Shown piece after piece: positions 26,074-35,413 of a stretch of 64,000 nt of DNA. A program made the translations under genes and the position numbers. The stretch covers positions 2,666,001-2,730,000 of the forward strand of contig NC_012029.1 in the NCBI RefSeq assembly GCF_000022205.1. Reading direction: 5' to 3'. The notes below the pieces were generated by a model. That model saw only the letters and a list, made by a program, of their open reading frames with translations, did no database searches and was not told the DNA's origin. Numbering within the stretch: position 1 is the stretch's first letter; each line of letters opens with the position of its first letter. The stretch is from Halorubrum lacusprofundi ATCC 49239. GTDB taxonomy: Archaea > Halobacteriota > Halobacteria > Halobacteriales > Haloferacaceae.

Positions 26074-27180
26074 ATGACTGACGATCCTCTCTTCGACGAG
26101 TTCGAACTGAGCGGCCACGTTCTCGACAACCGCGTCGGTCTCGCACCGATGACGCGGACGAGCGCGACCGACGCGGGACACGCGACCGACCGAATGGCCC
26201 GATACTACGCCTCCTTCGCTCGCGGCGGGTTCTCGTTTCTCGTCACCGAGGGCGTCCACCCGGACGCCACCCACAGCCAGGGCTACCTCAATCAGCCCGG
26301 CCTCGCGACCGACGAGCAGGCGGCGGCCTGGGAGCGAGTCGTCGACGCCGTCCACGAGGAGGGCAGCCCGATCTTCGCGCAGTTGATGCACGCCGGGGCA
26401 CAGGCACAGGGCAATCGATACGGGTACGATCCCGTCGCGCCTTCGCCGTACCGCCCGCCGGGAGAGATGGCGGAGCTGTACGGCGGGTCCGGAGCGTTCC
26501 CCGAGGCGGACCCACTCGACGACGAGGGGCTCGACGAAGCGAGAGAGGGATTCGTCGCCGCCGCGGAGCGCGCGGTCGAGGCCGGTTTCGACGGGATCGA
26601 GGTCCACGCGGCCAACGGCTACCTCCTCCACGAGTTCGTCGACCCGCTGGTCAATGACCGCGACGACGAGTACGGGGGCTCGCCGGCTAACCGGGCGCGC
26701 TTCCCCGCCGAGGTGACCGCCGCCATCGACGACGCCACGCCCGACGACTTCGTCGTCGGAGTCCGCGCCTCGCAGGCGGCCGTCACCGACGAGGAGCGGG
26801 TCTGGCCCGACGGCGAGGCGACCGCCGCCGCGCTGTTCGACGCGCTCTCAAACGCCGGCGCCGACTACGTTCACGTCACCGGCGGCGACGCGACCGCCGC
26901 GGAGGTGCCGGACACCGATCGCACGCTCGCGGACCTCGCGGTCGAGCACGTCGACGACGACGTCGCCGTGATCGCCAACGGAAGACTCGGAGACCCGGAG
27001 CGCGCGCGGGCGGCGCTGGCAGACGGATCCGACCTGATCACTCTCGGAACCGGCGCGCTCGCGAACCACGACTGGCCCGATCGGGTCCGAGCGGGCGAGG
27101 CGCTCGACGATCTGGACCCAAGCGTCGTCTTCGAGCCCGACGCCTCGCTTAGCGACGCCGAGGTCCCCGGCGACGACTGA
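26074..27180 (+). CDS. NADH:flavin oxidoreductase, old yellow enzyme family
   Basis: 368 residues. The barrel starts with LSGHVLDNRVGLAPMTRTSATD, the FMN-binding opening of the family. It has QLMHAGAQAQGN, an active-site HAANGYLLHEFVDPLVNDRDDEYGG segment of the type that binds substrate and FMN, and the late phosphate-binding part VIANGRLGDPERARAAL. Such enzymes reduce activated C=C bonds of enones or nitro-olefins with NAD(P)H. The physiological substrate is unknown. The start is taken at 26074, about 27 nt after CTTATG; the longer frame from 25996 is not supported. It lies between hisA and hisB but has no known role in histidine synthesis. Confidence 0.85.
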   Translation: MTDDPLFDEFELSGHVLDNRVGLAPMTRTSATDAGHATDRMARYYASFARGGFSFLVTEGVHPDATHSQGYLNQPGLATDEQAAAWERVVDAVHEEGSPIFAQLMHAGAQAQGNRYGYDPVAPSPYRPPGEMAELYGGSGAFPEADPLDDEGLDEAREGFVAAAERAVEAGFDGIEVHAANGYLLHEFVDPLVNDRDDEYGGSPANRARFPAEVTAAIDDATPDDFVVGVRASQAAVTDEERVWPDGEATAAALFDALSNAGADYVHVTGGDATAAEVPDTDRTLADLAVEHVDDDVAVIANGRLGDPERARAALADGSDLITLGTGALANHDWPDRVRAGEALDDLDPSVVFEPDASLSDAEVPGDD

Positions 27181-27409
27181 TACCGTCGAGGCGAGGATCG
27201 TCGGGCGTCGGTCCCGCTTCCGCGGCCGCAGTCGCAGCCCTCCGCCACCGGCTTCCCGCGGTGTGTAGCGCCACGCCGTCACCGCGCCACGCGTCGACCG
27301 CGCTACCGTCCGTCGGTGACCGACCATTTCGGCAGAGCGGTTCACTCGTCACCGACTCGAACTCCCCCACACCCGCAACCGCCTTAAGAATCGCCCGCGA
27401 CGAGCCGGT

Positions 27410-28006
27410 ATGAGCGACCACGAGCGCGCGGCCGCCGTCTCGCGGGAGACCAGCGAGACGACGATCGACCTCACTCTCGCGATCGACGGCGACGGCGACA
27501 GCGAGGTCGACACCGGGATCGGCTTCTTCGATCACATGCTTTCGTCGTTCGCCAAACACGGCCTCTTCGACCTGACGGTCAACTGCGACGGCGATACCGA
27601 GATCGACGACCACCACACGGTCGAGGACGTGGCGATCTGCCTCGGCGAGGCGTTCGACGAGGCGCTCGGCGACAAGCGCGGCATCCGGCGGTACGCCGAC
27701 CGACGCGTCCCCCTCGACGAAGCGGTCGCGAGCGTCGTCGTCGACGTAGCGGGTCGGCCGTACTACGAGTTCTCCGGTGAGTTCTCACAGGAATCGGTCG
27801 GAGAGTTCACCAGCGTCATGGCCGACCACTTCGCGCTGTCACTGGCGCACAACGCCGGTCTGACGCTCCACGCCGCGATCGAAACGGGCGACAACGCCCA
27901 CCACGAGGTGGAGGCGCTGTTCAAGGCCCTCGCGCGAGCGCTCGACGACGCGACGCGGCTCGACGGGCGACGCAGCGATACGCCGAGCACGAAGGGCGAA
28001 CTGTAG
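27410..28006 (+). CDS. hisB: imidazoleglycerol-phosphate dehydratase
   Basis: 198 residues, single-domain archaeal type without the phosphatase half. Manganese-binding histidine clusters are present: [14 protein letters not shown] and [16 protein letters not shown] in the first half, and [16 protein letters not shown] plus the [17 protein letters not shown] segment in the second. It dehydrates imidazole-glycerol phosphate to imidazole-acetol phosphate in histidine synthesis. A CTTAAGA box about 26 nt upstream predicts a leaderless mRNA. Confidence 0.95.
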   Translation: MSDHERAAAVSRETSETTIDLTLAIDGDGDSEVDTGIGFFDHMLSSFAKHGLFDLTVNCDGDTEIDDHHTVEDVAICLGEAFDEALGDKRGIRRYADRRVPLDEAVASVVVDVAGRPYYEFSGEFSQESVGEFTSVMADHFALSLAHNAGLTLHAAIETGDNAHHEVEALFKALARALDDATRLDGRRSDTPSTKGEL

Positions 28007-28088
28007 CCCGCCTGCGAGGAAGCTGGCACAGACCCCGCCATCGGCGCGTTCCGACGGTTTAAATCGGGTCGGGGCCCACTCTCCGGTA

Positions 28089-30563
28089 ATGCAACCGAGT
28101 TCGCTCTCCGGGCTCCCCGCGGGCGTCGGCGAGGCGCTCGAAGCGGAGGGCGTCGCCGAGCTGTATCCGCCCCAAGAGGCCGCCGTCGAGGCCGGCGTCG
28201 CCGACGGCGAGAGCCTCGTCGCCGCGGTCCCGACGGCTTCCGGGAAGACGCTGATCGCCGAGCTCGCCATGCTCTCGTCGATCGAGCGCGGCGGGAAGGC
28301 CCTCTACATCGTCCCCCTGCGCGCGCTCGCCAGCGAGAAGAAGACCGAGTTCGAGCGCTGGGAGGAGTTCGGCGTCACCGTCGGCGTCTCCACCGGCAAC
28401 TACGAGTCCGACGGCGAGTGGCTCGCCACGCGTGACATCATCGTCGCCACCTCGGAGAAGGTCGACTCGCTGATCCGTAACGGCGCGCCGTGGATCGACG
28501 ACCTCACCTGCGTCGTGAGCGACGAGGTCCACCTGGTCGACGACCCGAACCGCGGCCCGACTCTCGAAGTGACCCTCGCGAAGCTCCGCAAGGTGAACCC
28601 CGGGCTCCAGACGGTCGCGCTCTCGGCGACCGTCGGCAACGCCGACGTGATCGCCGAGTGGCTCGACGCCGAGTTGGTCGAGTCCGACTGGCGTCCCATC
28701 GACCTCCGGATGGGCGTCCACTTCGGCAACGCCATCGACTTCGCCGACGGCAGCAAGCGGGAGGTACCCGTCGAGCGCGGCGAGGACCAGACCGCCCGGC
28801 TCGTCGCCGACGCGCTCGACACCGAGGAGGACGGACAGGGCGGCTCCTCGCTCGTCTTCGTCAACTCCCGGCGCAACGCCGAGTCCTCCGCCCGGAAGCT
28901 CACCGACGTGACCGGACCCCGACTCACCGACGACGAGCGCGATCAGCTCCGCGAACTCGCCGACGAGATCCGGTCCGGCTCCGACACCGACACCGCCTCC
29001 GACCTCGCGGACGCGGTCGAGCAGGGGTCTGCCTTCCACCACGCGGGGCTCCGGAGCGAGGACCGCGCCCGCGTCGAGGACGCGTTCCGCGACCGCCTGA
29101 TCAAGTGCATCTCCGCGACGCCCACGCTCGCCGCCGGCGTCAACACCCCCGCCCGTCGGGTGATCGTCCGCGACTGGCGACGGTACGACGGGGAGTTCGG
29201 CGGGATGAAACCCCTCGACGTGCTGGAGGTCCACCAGATGTGCGGGCGCGCGGGCCGCCCCGGCCTCGATCCGTACGGGGAGGCGGTGCTGCTCGCGAAC
29301 GACGCCGACACCAAAGAGGAACTGTTCGAGCGGTACCTCTGGGCCGACCCGGAGCCGGTCCGGTCAAAGCTCGCCGCCGAGCCCGCGCTCCGGACCCACG
29401 TCCTCGCCACCGTCGCCTCCGGGTTCGCCTCCACGCGCGACGGGCTGCTCTCCTTCCTCGACAACACCCTCTACGCGACCCAGACCGACGACGAGGGACG
29501 GCTCGCGGCCGTTACGGACACCGTCCTCGACTACCTCGCCGTCAACGACTTCATCGAGCGCGACCGCGACGGCGGGAGCGAGAGCCTGACCGCGACCGGC
29601 ATCGGTCACACCGTCTCGCGGCTCTACCTCGACCCGATGAGCGCGGCCGAGATGATCGACGGACTCCGGTCGGTGGCTCGGGACGCCGCCGACACAGGCG
29701 CGAGTGCCGAGGCCGACAACGGCGAGTTCGTCAGAACTGGCGACGCAGACGACGCGAGCGGCGGCGACGAACCCGGGTTCGGGACCTACACGCGGGCCGG
29801 CGACGACGAGTCGGGCGAGAGGGAAACGGAGAACGAGGAGACGGACGAAGAGGAGACGGAGGCGTCCGAAGTCACCCCGCTCGGCCTCTATCACCTCATC
29901 AGCCGCACTCCCGATATGTACGAGCTCTACCTGAAGTCGGGGGACCGCGAGACGTACACCGAGCTCTGCTACGAGCGCGAGACCGAGTTCCTCGGCGACG
30001 TGCCCTCCGAGTACGAGGACGTGCGTTTCGAGGACTGGCTCGCCTCGCTGAAGACCGCCCGCCTGTTAGAGGACTGGGTGAACGAGGTCGACGAGGACCG
30101 AATCACCGAGCGGTACGGGGTCGGTCCCGGTGACATCCGCGGGAAGGTCGACACCGCCGAGTGGCTCCTACGCGCGGCCGAGACCCTCGCACGAGACGTG
30201 GAGGGGGTCGACGGCGACGTGGTCGTCGCGGTCCGCGAGGCCCGGAAACGCATCGAGTACGGCGTTCGCGAGGAGTTACTCGATCTGGCGGGCGTCCGCA
30301 ACGTCGGCCGGAAGCGCGCCCGGCGCCTGTTCGAGGCCGGGATCGAGACGCGCGCCGACCTCCGCGAGGCCGACAAGGCGGTCGTCCTCGGCGCGCTCCG
30401 CGGCCGCGAGCGCACCGCCGAGCGTATCCTGGAACACGCCGGCCGCGAGGACCCCTCGATGGACGACGTGCGACCGGACAAGTCGGCCTCCGCGGCCGCG
30501 ACTGCCGGCTCCGCGAGCGACGAGGACGGCGAGGGCCAAGCGAGCCTGGGTGATTTCCGATGA
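28089..30563 (+). CDS. hel308: Hel308 ATP-dependent DNA helicase with an acidic insertion
   Basis: 824 residues, Ski2-like superfamily 2 helicase. The Q motif area is [12 protein letters not shown], Walker A is [13 protein letters not shown] (near residue 47), motif II is DEVHLVDD, motif III is SATVGN, and motif VI is [11 protein letters not shown]. The C-terminal helix-hairpin-helix ([20 protein letters not shown]) belongs to the DNA-grip domain. It unwinds lagging strands at stalled forks. Residues about 532-595 are an acidic low-complexity insertion ([24 protein letters not shown]) that makes it longer than most homologues. A TTTAAAT box precedes the ATG by about 28 nt. Its TGA overlaps the cgi121 ATG (ATGA). 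Confidence 0.95.
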   Translation: MQPSSLSGLPAGVGEALEAEGVAELYPPQEAAVEAGVADGESLVAAVPTASGKTLIAELAMLSSIERGGKALYIVPLRALASEKKTEFERWEEFGVTVGVSTGNYESDGEWLATRDIIVATSEKVDSLIRNGAPWIDDLTCVVSDEVHLVDDPNRGPTLEVTLAKLRKVNPGLQTVALSATVGNADVIAEWLDAELVESDWRPIDLRMGVHFGNAIDFADGSKREVPVERGEDQTARLVADALDTEEDGQGGSSLVFVNSRRNAESSARKLTDVTGPRLTDDERDQLRELADEIRSGSDTDTASDLADAVEQGSAFHHAGLRSEDRARVEDAFRDRLIKCISATPTLAAGVNTPARRVIVRDWRRYDGEFGGMKPLDVLEVHQMCGRAGRPGLDPYGEAVLLANDADTKEELFERYLWADPEPVRSKLAAEPALRTHVLATVASGFASTRDGLLSFLDNTLYATQTDDEGRLAAVTDTVLDYLAVNDFIERDRDGGSESLTATGIGHTVSRLYLDPMSAAEMIDGLRSVARDAADTGASAEADNGEFVRTGDADDASGGDEPGFGTYTRAGDDESGERETENEETDEEETEASEVTPLGLYHLISRTPDMYELYLKSGDRETYTELCYERETEFLGDVPSEYEDVRFEDWLASLKTARLLEDWVNEVDEDRITERYGVGPGDIRGKVDTAEWLLRAAETLARDVEGVDGDVVVAVREARKRIEYGVREELLDLAGVRNVGRKRARRLFEAGIETRADLREADKAVVLGALRGRERTAERILEHAGREDPSMDDVRPDKSASAAATAGSASDEDGEGQASLGDFR

Positions 30564-31159
30564 GCGACGCCGACGCCGAGTCCGACGGCGCACTTCCCGA
30601 TCCGCCGGCTCCACCCTACCAACTGGTCACGGGGACCGCCATCATCGACGATCTCGACGCGTTCCTCTCGGCGCTTGACGAAATCGCCGCGGAGACGGGC
30701 GCGGTCGTGCAGGCGTTCGACGCCGACTTCGTCGTCTCGGCCGCACACCTCCGCGAAGCGACCCGCCTCGCCGCCCGCGCGATCGCCCGCGACGACGCCG
30801 TCGCCCGCGATCCGGGCGTCGAGATTCTGCTGTACGCGGCCGGGAGACGCCAGATCGACCGCGCGCTCGCGCTCGGTCTCTCGGAGGGGGAACAGCGCGC
30901 AGTCGTCCTCGTCACGGATTTCGGTAGGGTCCCGGGTGCGGACCGGCCCGACGCGGACCTCGACGCGGCCGCCGCGTCGGTGAGAGACCTGCTTGTGTCG
31001 ACAGCGGGGTCCGCCGACACCGAGGAGTTCGAACCCGCGTTCGATTCGGAGCAGGTGCAAGAGTTCTACGACATCGGCGATCGAGAGATCGCCGCGACCA
31101 TCGGCGGCGTCGCCGAAATCGTCCGCGAACGCGTCGCGCTCCTCGACGTCGAGAAGTAG
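30560..31159 (+). CDS. cgi121: KEOPS complex subunit Cgi121
   Basis: 199 residues. An N-terminal acidic tail of about 20 residues is followed by the Cgi121 fold, with [25 protein letters not shown] and the [21 protein letters not shown] segment. The subunit binds tRNA for the KEOPS complex, which makes t6A at position 37 of ANN-decoding tRNAs. The gene overlaps hel308 by four bases, a pairing seen in many archaea. The last 60 residues are acidic and may extend beyond the core fold. Confidence 0.88.
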   Translation: MSDADAESDGALPDPPAPPYQLVTGTAIIDDLDAFLSALDEIAAETGAVVQAFDADFVVSAAHLREATRLAARAIARDDAVARDPGVEILLYAAGRRQIDRALALGLSEGEQRAVVLVTDFGRVPGADRPDADLDAAAASVRDLLVSTAGSADTEEFEPAFDSEQVQEFYDIGDREIAATIGGVAEIVRERVALLDVEK

Positions 31160-31336
31160 GAGTTGCGAACCCCTTTGCTTCGCTTGGAAAACGCAGTACG
31201 TGGCGGGGTTTTCGTTCCAGTTGAAATGCGAACGGAGAGCGGATCGAGCCGCAACCCCAGTGGGGTCGAGACGCGGATCCGAGGGCAGGCGAATCGAGGG
31301 GCCGGACGGAAACTCGACCGAAGCGAACCGCGAGAA

Positions 31337-31409
31337 TAGTCCATCCTGGATTCGAACCAGGGTCGTTGCCCCCAGAAGGCAACAGGATTGGCCACTACCC
31401 CAATGGACT
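31337..31409 (-). tRNA. tRNA-Gln (anticodon CTG)
   Basis: On the minus strand the acceptor stem AGTCCAT pairs with ATGGACT, followed by discriminator A; the T arm is CCTGG/CCAGG around TTCGAAT. The anticodon stem TTGCC/GGCAA encloses TTCTGGG, giving anticodon CTG, which reads CAG. No CCA is encoded and no intron is seen. A CTTACAAAG TATA-like box lies about 30 nt upstream (31438-31446 on the minus strand). Confidence 0.93.
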
Positions 31410-31596
31410 GTGCGCACTCACCGATAGCCAGTGGGTCTTTGTAAGCGTTGCGCGTCGCCGGCCCTCTGTTACGCGTTCACAGTCCTTCGAGAGCCGAGCG
31501 GGACCAGTGAGGAAAGCGAGAAGAAGTCCCGCGAAACTGATCGCCGAACGTGCGTATATCGATGCGCTTTAGCCGGTTGAATAGCCACGAACCTGT

Positions 31597-32205
31597 ATGT
31601 ACGTCGGACGATTCGTCGTCGTCGCTCCCGGTATCGGCGCCTACCGCGTCTCCTCGCGTTCGTTCCCGAACCGCCGCGTGACCGATCGCGACGGGAGGCT
31701 CACCGTCGGCCCGACCCCGGACGCCCCCGAGACGGACAACCCGTACGTCTCGTACAACTGCGCGCGCGCGGTCCGCACGCCCACCGACGAGCCGTTGGCG
31801 GTCGTCGGCAACGGCTCGCACGTCGACCCGATCGCGGAGAAGCTCGAACTCGGGTACCCCGCCCGCGACGCGCTGGCGACGCCACTGCTCGCGCTCGACT
31901 TCGAGAAGGACGACTACGACACCCCCCGGATCGCCGGCGTGGTCGGCGCCGAGACCGCGACGATCGGGGTCGTCCGCCGCGACGGCCTCGTCGTCGAGGC
32001 CGTCGACGAGCCCACCATCGTCGCCACCTACGAGACGGACAGCCCCGAGCCCTACGCTCTCGCAGCCGCGGACGCCGAAACGCCCGACGCCGCCGCGGCC
32101 GCGACAGAGGTCCTCGGCGCCGACTTCGAGCACCCGGTGTGCGCCGCGGGCGCGACCGTCGACGCCGACGGCGCAACGCTGGCGTTCGACAACGACGCGG
32201 AGTAG
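31597..32205 (+). CDS. purO: archaeal IMP cyclohydrolase
   Basis: 202 residues matching PurO, the archaeal enzyme that closes FAICAR to IMP in the last step of purine synthesis; bacteria use PurH instead. The start [20 protein letters not shown], the SRSFPNRRV segment and [10 protein letters not shown] are conserved features. A GCTTTAGCC promoter-like stretch lies about 28 nt upstream. The gene stands alone beside tRNA-Gln. Confidence 0.92.
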
Positions 32206-32240
32206 CGAACCGGCCGAGACGGCTCCGATGGGGAGCCGCG

Positions 32241-32378
32241 CTGGACCCATCCGGAGACCGCATCGAGCGGATCATCCGCTGCTTCGACGGCTGCTCCGAA
32301 CACCACGACGCGCCGCGCGCGCTCGACCGCTCCGACGAGGAGGGGCTGAGCGCCGGGAAAGAAGAGGACGAAGAATAA
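32241..32378 (+). CDS. possible small acidic protein, start uncertain
   Basis: A 45-codon stretch beginning LDPSGDRIERIIRCFDGCSE and ending in the acidic tail GKEEDEE, 35 bases after purO. Third positions are nearly all G or C and the product is acidic, both signs of real coding in this genome. There is no ATG, GTG or TTG in frame near the beginning, only CTG, so it may be a truncated gene or start with an unusual codon. No family is recognised. It carries a CFDGC pair that could bind metal. Confidence 0.3.
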   Translation: MDPSGDRIERIIRCFDGCSEHHDAPRALDRSDEEGLSAGKEEDEE

Positions 32379-32402
32379 AACGAGGAGACGGCCGGCAGAC
32401 GC

Positions 32403-32780
32403 TCACTCTCGGTCGTCCGGGTCGAACCCGTCGATCGCGGCGTGGACTCCCTCCACCCACTCGTCTAAGGCGCCGTGGAGTCGCTCTTTCGCCTCCGGAA
32501 CCGGAATCGCGGTGTATTGGTAGACGTAGCCGCCCGAGTCGAGTAGCCGACGACGGCGCTCAACGAGCCCTTTCTCCCGCAGCGTCGACAGCGACCGATT
32601 CACGTTCGACCGGTCTCGGTCGAGGGTCTCCGCGAGTTCGGCGACGGTGCTCCCCGGATGATCGAGCAGCGTCAGGTACGTGCGGCTCTCGTGGTCCCGG
32701 ACGCCGAACACGCAGGAGAGCACGTGATCGAAAGAGGGGGACACGTCGCCGACGAGGTCCTCGATCTCGGGATCGCTCAT
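32403..32780 (-). CDS. winged-helix transcriptional regulator (TrmB/MarR-like)
   Basis: 125 residues. A winged helix covers about residues 25-85: ESRTYLTLLDHPGSTVAELAE, then the recognition helix DRSNVNRSLSTLREKGLVERR and the wing SGGYVYQYTAI. The C-terminal 35 residues form an amphipathic helix likely used for dimerisation (AKERLHGALDEWVEGVHAAI). It has no ligand domain, so it may respond to metal or redox changes or work as a simple repressor. It is the last of three small genes on the minus strand; its targets are unknown. Confidence 0.8.
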   Translation of the reverse strand: MSDPEIEDLVGDVSPSFDHVLSCVFGVRDHESRTYLTLLDHPGSTVAELAETLDRDRSNVNRSLSTLREKGLVERRRRLLDSGGYVYQYTAIPVPEAKERLHGALDEWVEGVHAAIDGFDPDDRE

Positions 32781-32855
32781 GGGCGCCGTTCGGCGGCGTT
32801 CGGGTTAAAAGTCGCCATCCGTGGTCTGCAATGTCGGCATCGCGGTCGTCGATGC

Positions 32856-33098
32856 TCAGTCGTCGCCCGCAGCGTATCCCATCCGGCGGATGCACCCGCG
32901 CATCCCCGACTCGTCGCTGTGACGGTGGAGATTCGTCGGCGTGTCACAGTGGTAGGTCTCCCCGTCGTACCGGAGGACGACCTCGTGGTCGCCGCCGGCA
33001 ACTTCGACATCGACGAGGATCCGCCGCCCTTCGTTGAGGGCGTCGATGAGCTCGTCGACCGACAGATCGCCGGCCGCCACCCGGAGTACCTCGGACAT
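32856..33098 (-). CDS. small conserved haloarchaeal protein
   Basis: 80 residues starting MSEVLRVAAGDLSVDELIDALNEGRRILVDVEV. It has a short helix, then a beta-rich part with cysteine/histidine residues (ETYHCDTPTNLHRH and GMRGCIRRMGYA) that could bind a metal. It is cytoplasmic and acidic. The ATG at 33098 is chosen over the open frame that continues upstream because conserved-looking sequence begins there. No function is known. Confidence 0.65.
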   Translation of the reverse strand: MSEVLRVAAGDLSVDELIDALNEGRRILVDVEVAGGDHEVVLRYDGETYHCDTPTNLHRHSDESGMRGCIRRMGYAAGDD

Positions 33099-33157
33099 TG
33101 GCGTTGGTTCGCGGCTCGGCGAGTTAAGTTCGGTGTGTTCGCGTCGGCGGATAGTTT

Positions 33158-33844
33158 TCACGTCATCGTCGAGTCCGGGCCACCCTCTTCTGCGGGTGGT
33201 TCGACCCCCTCAGCGGCGGCCACATCCTTGGTCCGTTTTTCGGCCTCGACGTGCCAGCGGTCGATCTCGGACTCGTAATCGGCGAGGATGTCGCTCACCT
33301 CGTCTTTCAGCTCGTCGTCGTTGACGTTCACCTCGAAGACGAACGTCTCGCCGTTCTCGCCGCGGCCGACCTCCTGAACGTTGGCGCTGACGAGTTCGTT
33401 GTCGAAGTAGTAGGGCGCCATCTGGGTCATCACCTTCCGGTAGACGGTGTCCTCGACCTTTCGAAGCGCCTTGCGGCTCGCCGAGTCGGCTGCGCGAGCG
33501 ACGTGGCCGATCGACTCGCCCCAGCTCTCCATAGCGCTCTCGGTGTCGTTCTCCTCGACCTTCTCGTAGGATTCGGTGAGCTTCTCGCCGGCAGTCTGGA
33601 GGTCGCCACCCGGCGTCTTGCCGGCTTGTTCTCCCTCGCCCTCGCCGACGGACGCCTGTTCGGCGGTTTTCTCTGACACGTCCTCGTCAATGCGCTCGTG
33701 GGACTTCGGGCGCCAGTCGTCGAACTCGTAGAACGCATCGTCGTCGGTGCCCGTCTCTCGGAGCGCCAACGCGATTCGCTCGCCGTGTTCGACGATATCG
33801 CCCCAGTCCCCGCGCACCTTGAAGCCGGAGATGCTCTCTTCCAT
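33158..33844 (-). CDS. conserved haloarchaeal protein, DUF5828-like
   Basis: 228 residues, very acidic, no membrane segment. The N-terminal part (MEESISGFKVRGDWGDIVEHG, FYEFDDWRPKSHERIDEDV) and the long helical middle (SYEKVEENDTESAMESWGES) match what I recall as the DUF5828 family. The last third has beta strands (GETFVFEVNVNDDELKDEV) and ends in a disordered tail. It is cytoplasmic; function is unknown. The family label is from memory and moderately certain. Confidence 0.7.
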   Translation of the reverse strand: MEESISGFKVRGDWGDIVEHGERIALALRETGTDDDAFYEFDDWRPKSHERIDEDVSEKTAEQASVGEGEGEQAGKTPGGDLQTAGEKLTESYEKVEENDTESAMESWGESIGHVARAADSASRKALRKVEDTVYRKVMTQMAPYYFDNELVSANVQEVGRGENGETFVFEVNVNDDELKDEVSDILADYESEIDRWHVEAEKRTKDVAAAEGVEPPAEEGGPDSTMT

Positions 33845-33901
33845 CGCTTGCCCCCGTTATGGCGCGAACGCGTATAAGTCTCTCCGACCTGACGTGAACC
33901 G

Positions 33902-34195
33902 CTACCGCCCGTACGTGAGCCGTCGACCGATCGCGTCGAAGCGCTCTTTGAGGTCGCTCAGGATTCCTCCGGGCGAGATACGCCGGATAGACGACTCCTC
34001 GACCTCGATGCGCTCGCCGGCGAACGGATCCCGCTCGGTGCGCTCCGCCGCCGACCGGTCCCCGCTCACCGCGCCGACGACCGTCGTCATCGAGCATCGT
34101 CCGCACGCCTCCGCGGGGACCTCTTGGCTGTGAGCCTCCTGAACTCTGGCCTCTTGGGTTCGGGCCTCTCGGGCTCGGGCCTCCTGATCAGTCAT
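33902..34195 (-). CDS. hypothetical protein with QEAR tandem repeats
   Basis: 97 residues. Residues 4-27 are imperfect repeats of a 6-7 residue unit (QEARARE, ARTQEARVQEAHSQE). A CGRC pair, a polar middle and a C-terminal helix (ISPGGILSDLKERFDAIGRRL) follow. The repeats are encoded by short tandem DNA repeats, so the N-terminus is prone to length change. The start is the ATG at 34195; the open frame extends to 34330 but reads through the divergent cupin promoter. No family is recognised. Confidence 0.55.
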   Translation of the reverse strand: MTDQEARAREARTQEARVQEAHSQEVPAEACGRCSMTTVVGAVSGDRSAAERTERDPFAGERIEVEESSIRRISPGGILSDLKERFDAIGRRLTYGR

Positions 34196-34330
34196 GGGTC
34201 TCTCTCTCGTGCGTAGTCGTCCCAGCGTCTTAAACCCGCACCTCGGGCACGCGATCGTCCCGCGGCCGGTCTCGGTCCGCCCCGAGCGCGCCCCGACGGC
34301 CTTTTTACTCGCACCGTGGAACGGCTTCAC

Positions 34331-34711
34331 ATGGGATATCGCGTCGTCGACACCGAGTCGGTCGATTCAGAGCCCGATCGCCCCTGCGAGTGCCGGAAAC
34401 TCGCCGGGCCTGGCGGGCTCGACGAAGCGGCGATCAACCGGTTCCGCGCGGAGCCGGGCGAACAGCTGCCGCTGGCGTACCACTACCACGAAACCCAACA
34501 GGAGGCGTTCTACGTCCTCGACGGGACCCTCGTGGTCGAGACGCCGAACGAGACCTACGAGGTGCCCGCAGACGACCTGTTCGTCGTCGACCCCGAGAGT
34601 CCGCAGCGAGCGTACAATCCTGCGGACGCCGACAGCCCGGTAACCGTGCTCGCGATCGGAGCACCGCCGGCTGACGGCGACGCAGTCGCGTACGATCCGG
34701 CCGATGAGTAA
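34331..34711 (+). CDS. cupin-domain protein
   Basis: 126 residues with one cupin barrel. The metal-binding motif is YHYHETQQEAFYVLDGTLVV (two histidines and a glutamate, then the G of motif 1), and motif 2 is VPADDLFVVDPESPQRAY, where the usual histidine appears replaced by glutamine. It may bind a metal weakly or only a small ligand. The ATG at 34331 lies about 26 nt after CTTTTTAC, so it is preferred over a GTG at 34316. Its 3' end overlaps the next gene by 8 nt. Confidence 0.8.
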   Translation: MGYRVVDTESVDSEPDRPCECRKLAGPGGLDEAAINRFRAEPGEQLPLAYHYHETQQEAFYVLDGTLVVETPNETYEVPADDLFVVDPESPQRAYNPADADSPVTVLAIGAPPADGDAVAYDPADE

Positions 34712-35354
34712 AGCTGCCGAGTCGGAAGACGAAAGCTCGGCCAGCGACGCTGACCGCCGTGACCCCGAGGAGTTGCCGCCGGAGATCCGCGAGGCGGTCC
34801 CCGACTACGACGACGAGTACCTCGACCGCGTCTCCGACCGGCTGATGTACAGTTACGACCTCGGCGCGGACGTCGTCGTCGACGGCGAACACTTCGATCT
34901 CACCGCCGAGATGCGGGTGCGTAACCAGAAGCAGTTTCTCCATCCGGCGTTGAGCTACGCAGACCACGACATGATGGAGTACGTCTTCGCTCGTCGGGTA
35001 TCGACGCCGAGCGTTACCGAACTGGAGCGGCTGGTCAAGTTCGGTCACGATATCGCCGACAAGCGGATCGACGGCCACGAAGAACACTACGGCACCGACA
35101 TCACCGTCGCGCTCGTTGCCGACCGAGTCCCGGACGACGTCGCCGCGTTCGTCGACGGGTTCCGCGACCGGACGCTCCTGAAGTTCGGCTACTACGGCCA
35201 CTACGAGGTTCACCTCGTCGTGGTCGCGCCCGACCGCGAGGAGATCGTCGCCAGCGAGAGTGCCGACACCGCCGCCGCCTTCCGCCTGTGGGAACGGGTC
35301 GACGCGCCGGACGAGGGGTTCTTCTCGCGGTTCGCAAAGCGCTTCTGGCGCTGA
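34704..35354 (+). CDS. conserved haloarchaeal protein, unknown function
   Basis: 216 residues, acidic at the N-terminus (about 35 disordered residues) and globular afterwards (LMYSYDLGADVVVDGEHFDL, then MRVRNQKQFLHPALSYADHD, and a strand-rich TDITVALVADRVPDD part). No membrane segment or enzyme motif is visible. It overlaps the cupin gene by 8 nt on the same strand, so the two are likely co-translated. The C-terminus ends with an aromatic/basic segment (FFSRFAKRFWR). No family is recognised. Confidence 0.65.
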   Translation: MSKAAESEDESSASDADRRDPEELPPEIREAVPDYDDEYLDRVSDRLMYSYDLGADVVVDGEHFDLTAEMRVRNQKQFLHPALSYADHDMMEYVFARRVSTPSVTELERLVKFGHDIADKRIDGHEEHYGTDITVALVADRVPDDVAAFVDGFRDRTLLKFGYYGHYEVHLVVVAPDREEIVASESADTAAAFRLWERVDAPDEGFFSRFAKRFWR

Positions 35355-35374
35355 GCGTTGCGTCCGCGTTTGCG

Positions 35375-35380
35375 AAAAAA
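35375..35380 (-). terminator. oligo-T terminator of the CstA-type gene
   Basis: A run of six T residues on the minus strand, about 35 nt past the stop codon at 35414. Oligo-T runs are the usual archaeal termination signal. Confidence 0.4.
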
Positions 35381-35413
35381 TAGGCGTGAAAACCGCCCAG
35401 ACGAAACCGCCGG

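Noticed and set aside
26046-26081. Leader ORF overlapping the old yellow enzyme gene
   Set aside because: The only TATA-like sequence, CTTATG, overlaps the beginning of that ORF and places the transcript start at the main ATG, so it would not be transcribed.
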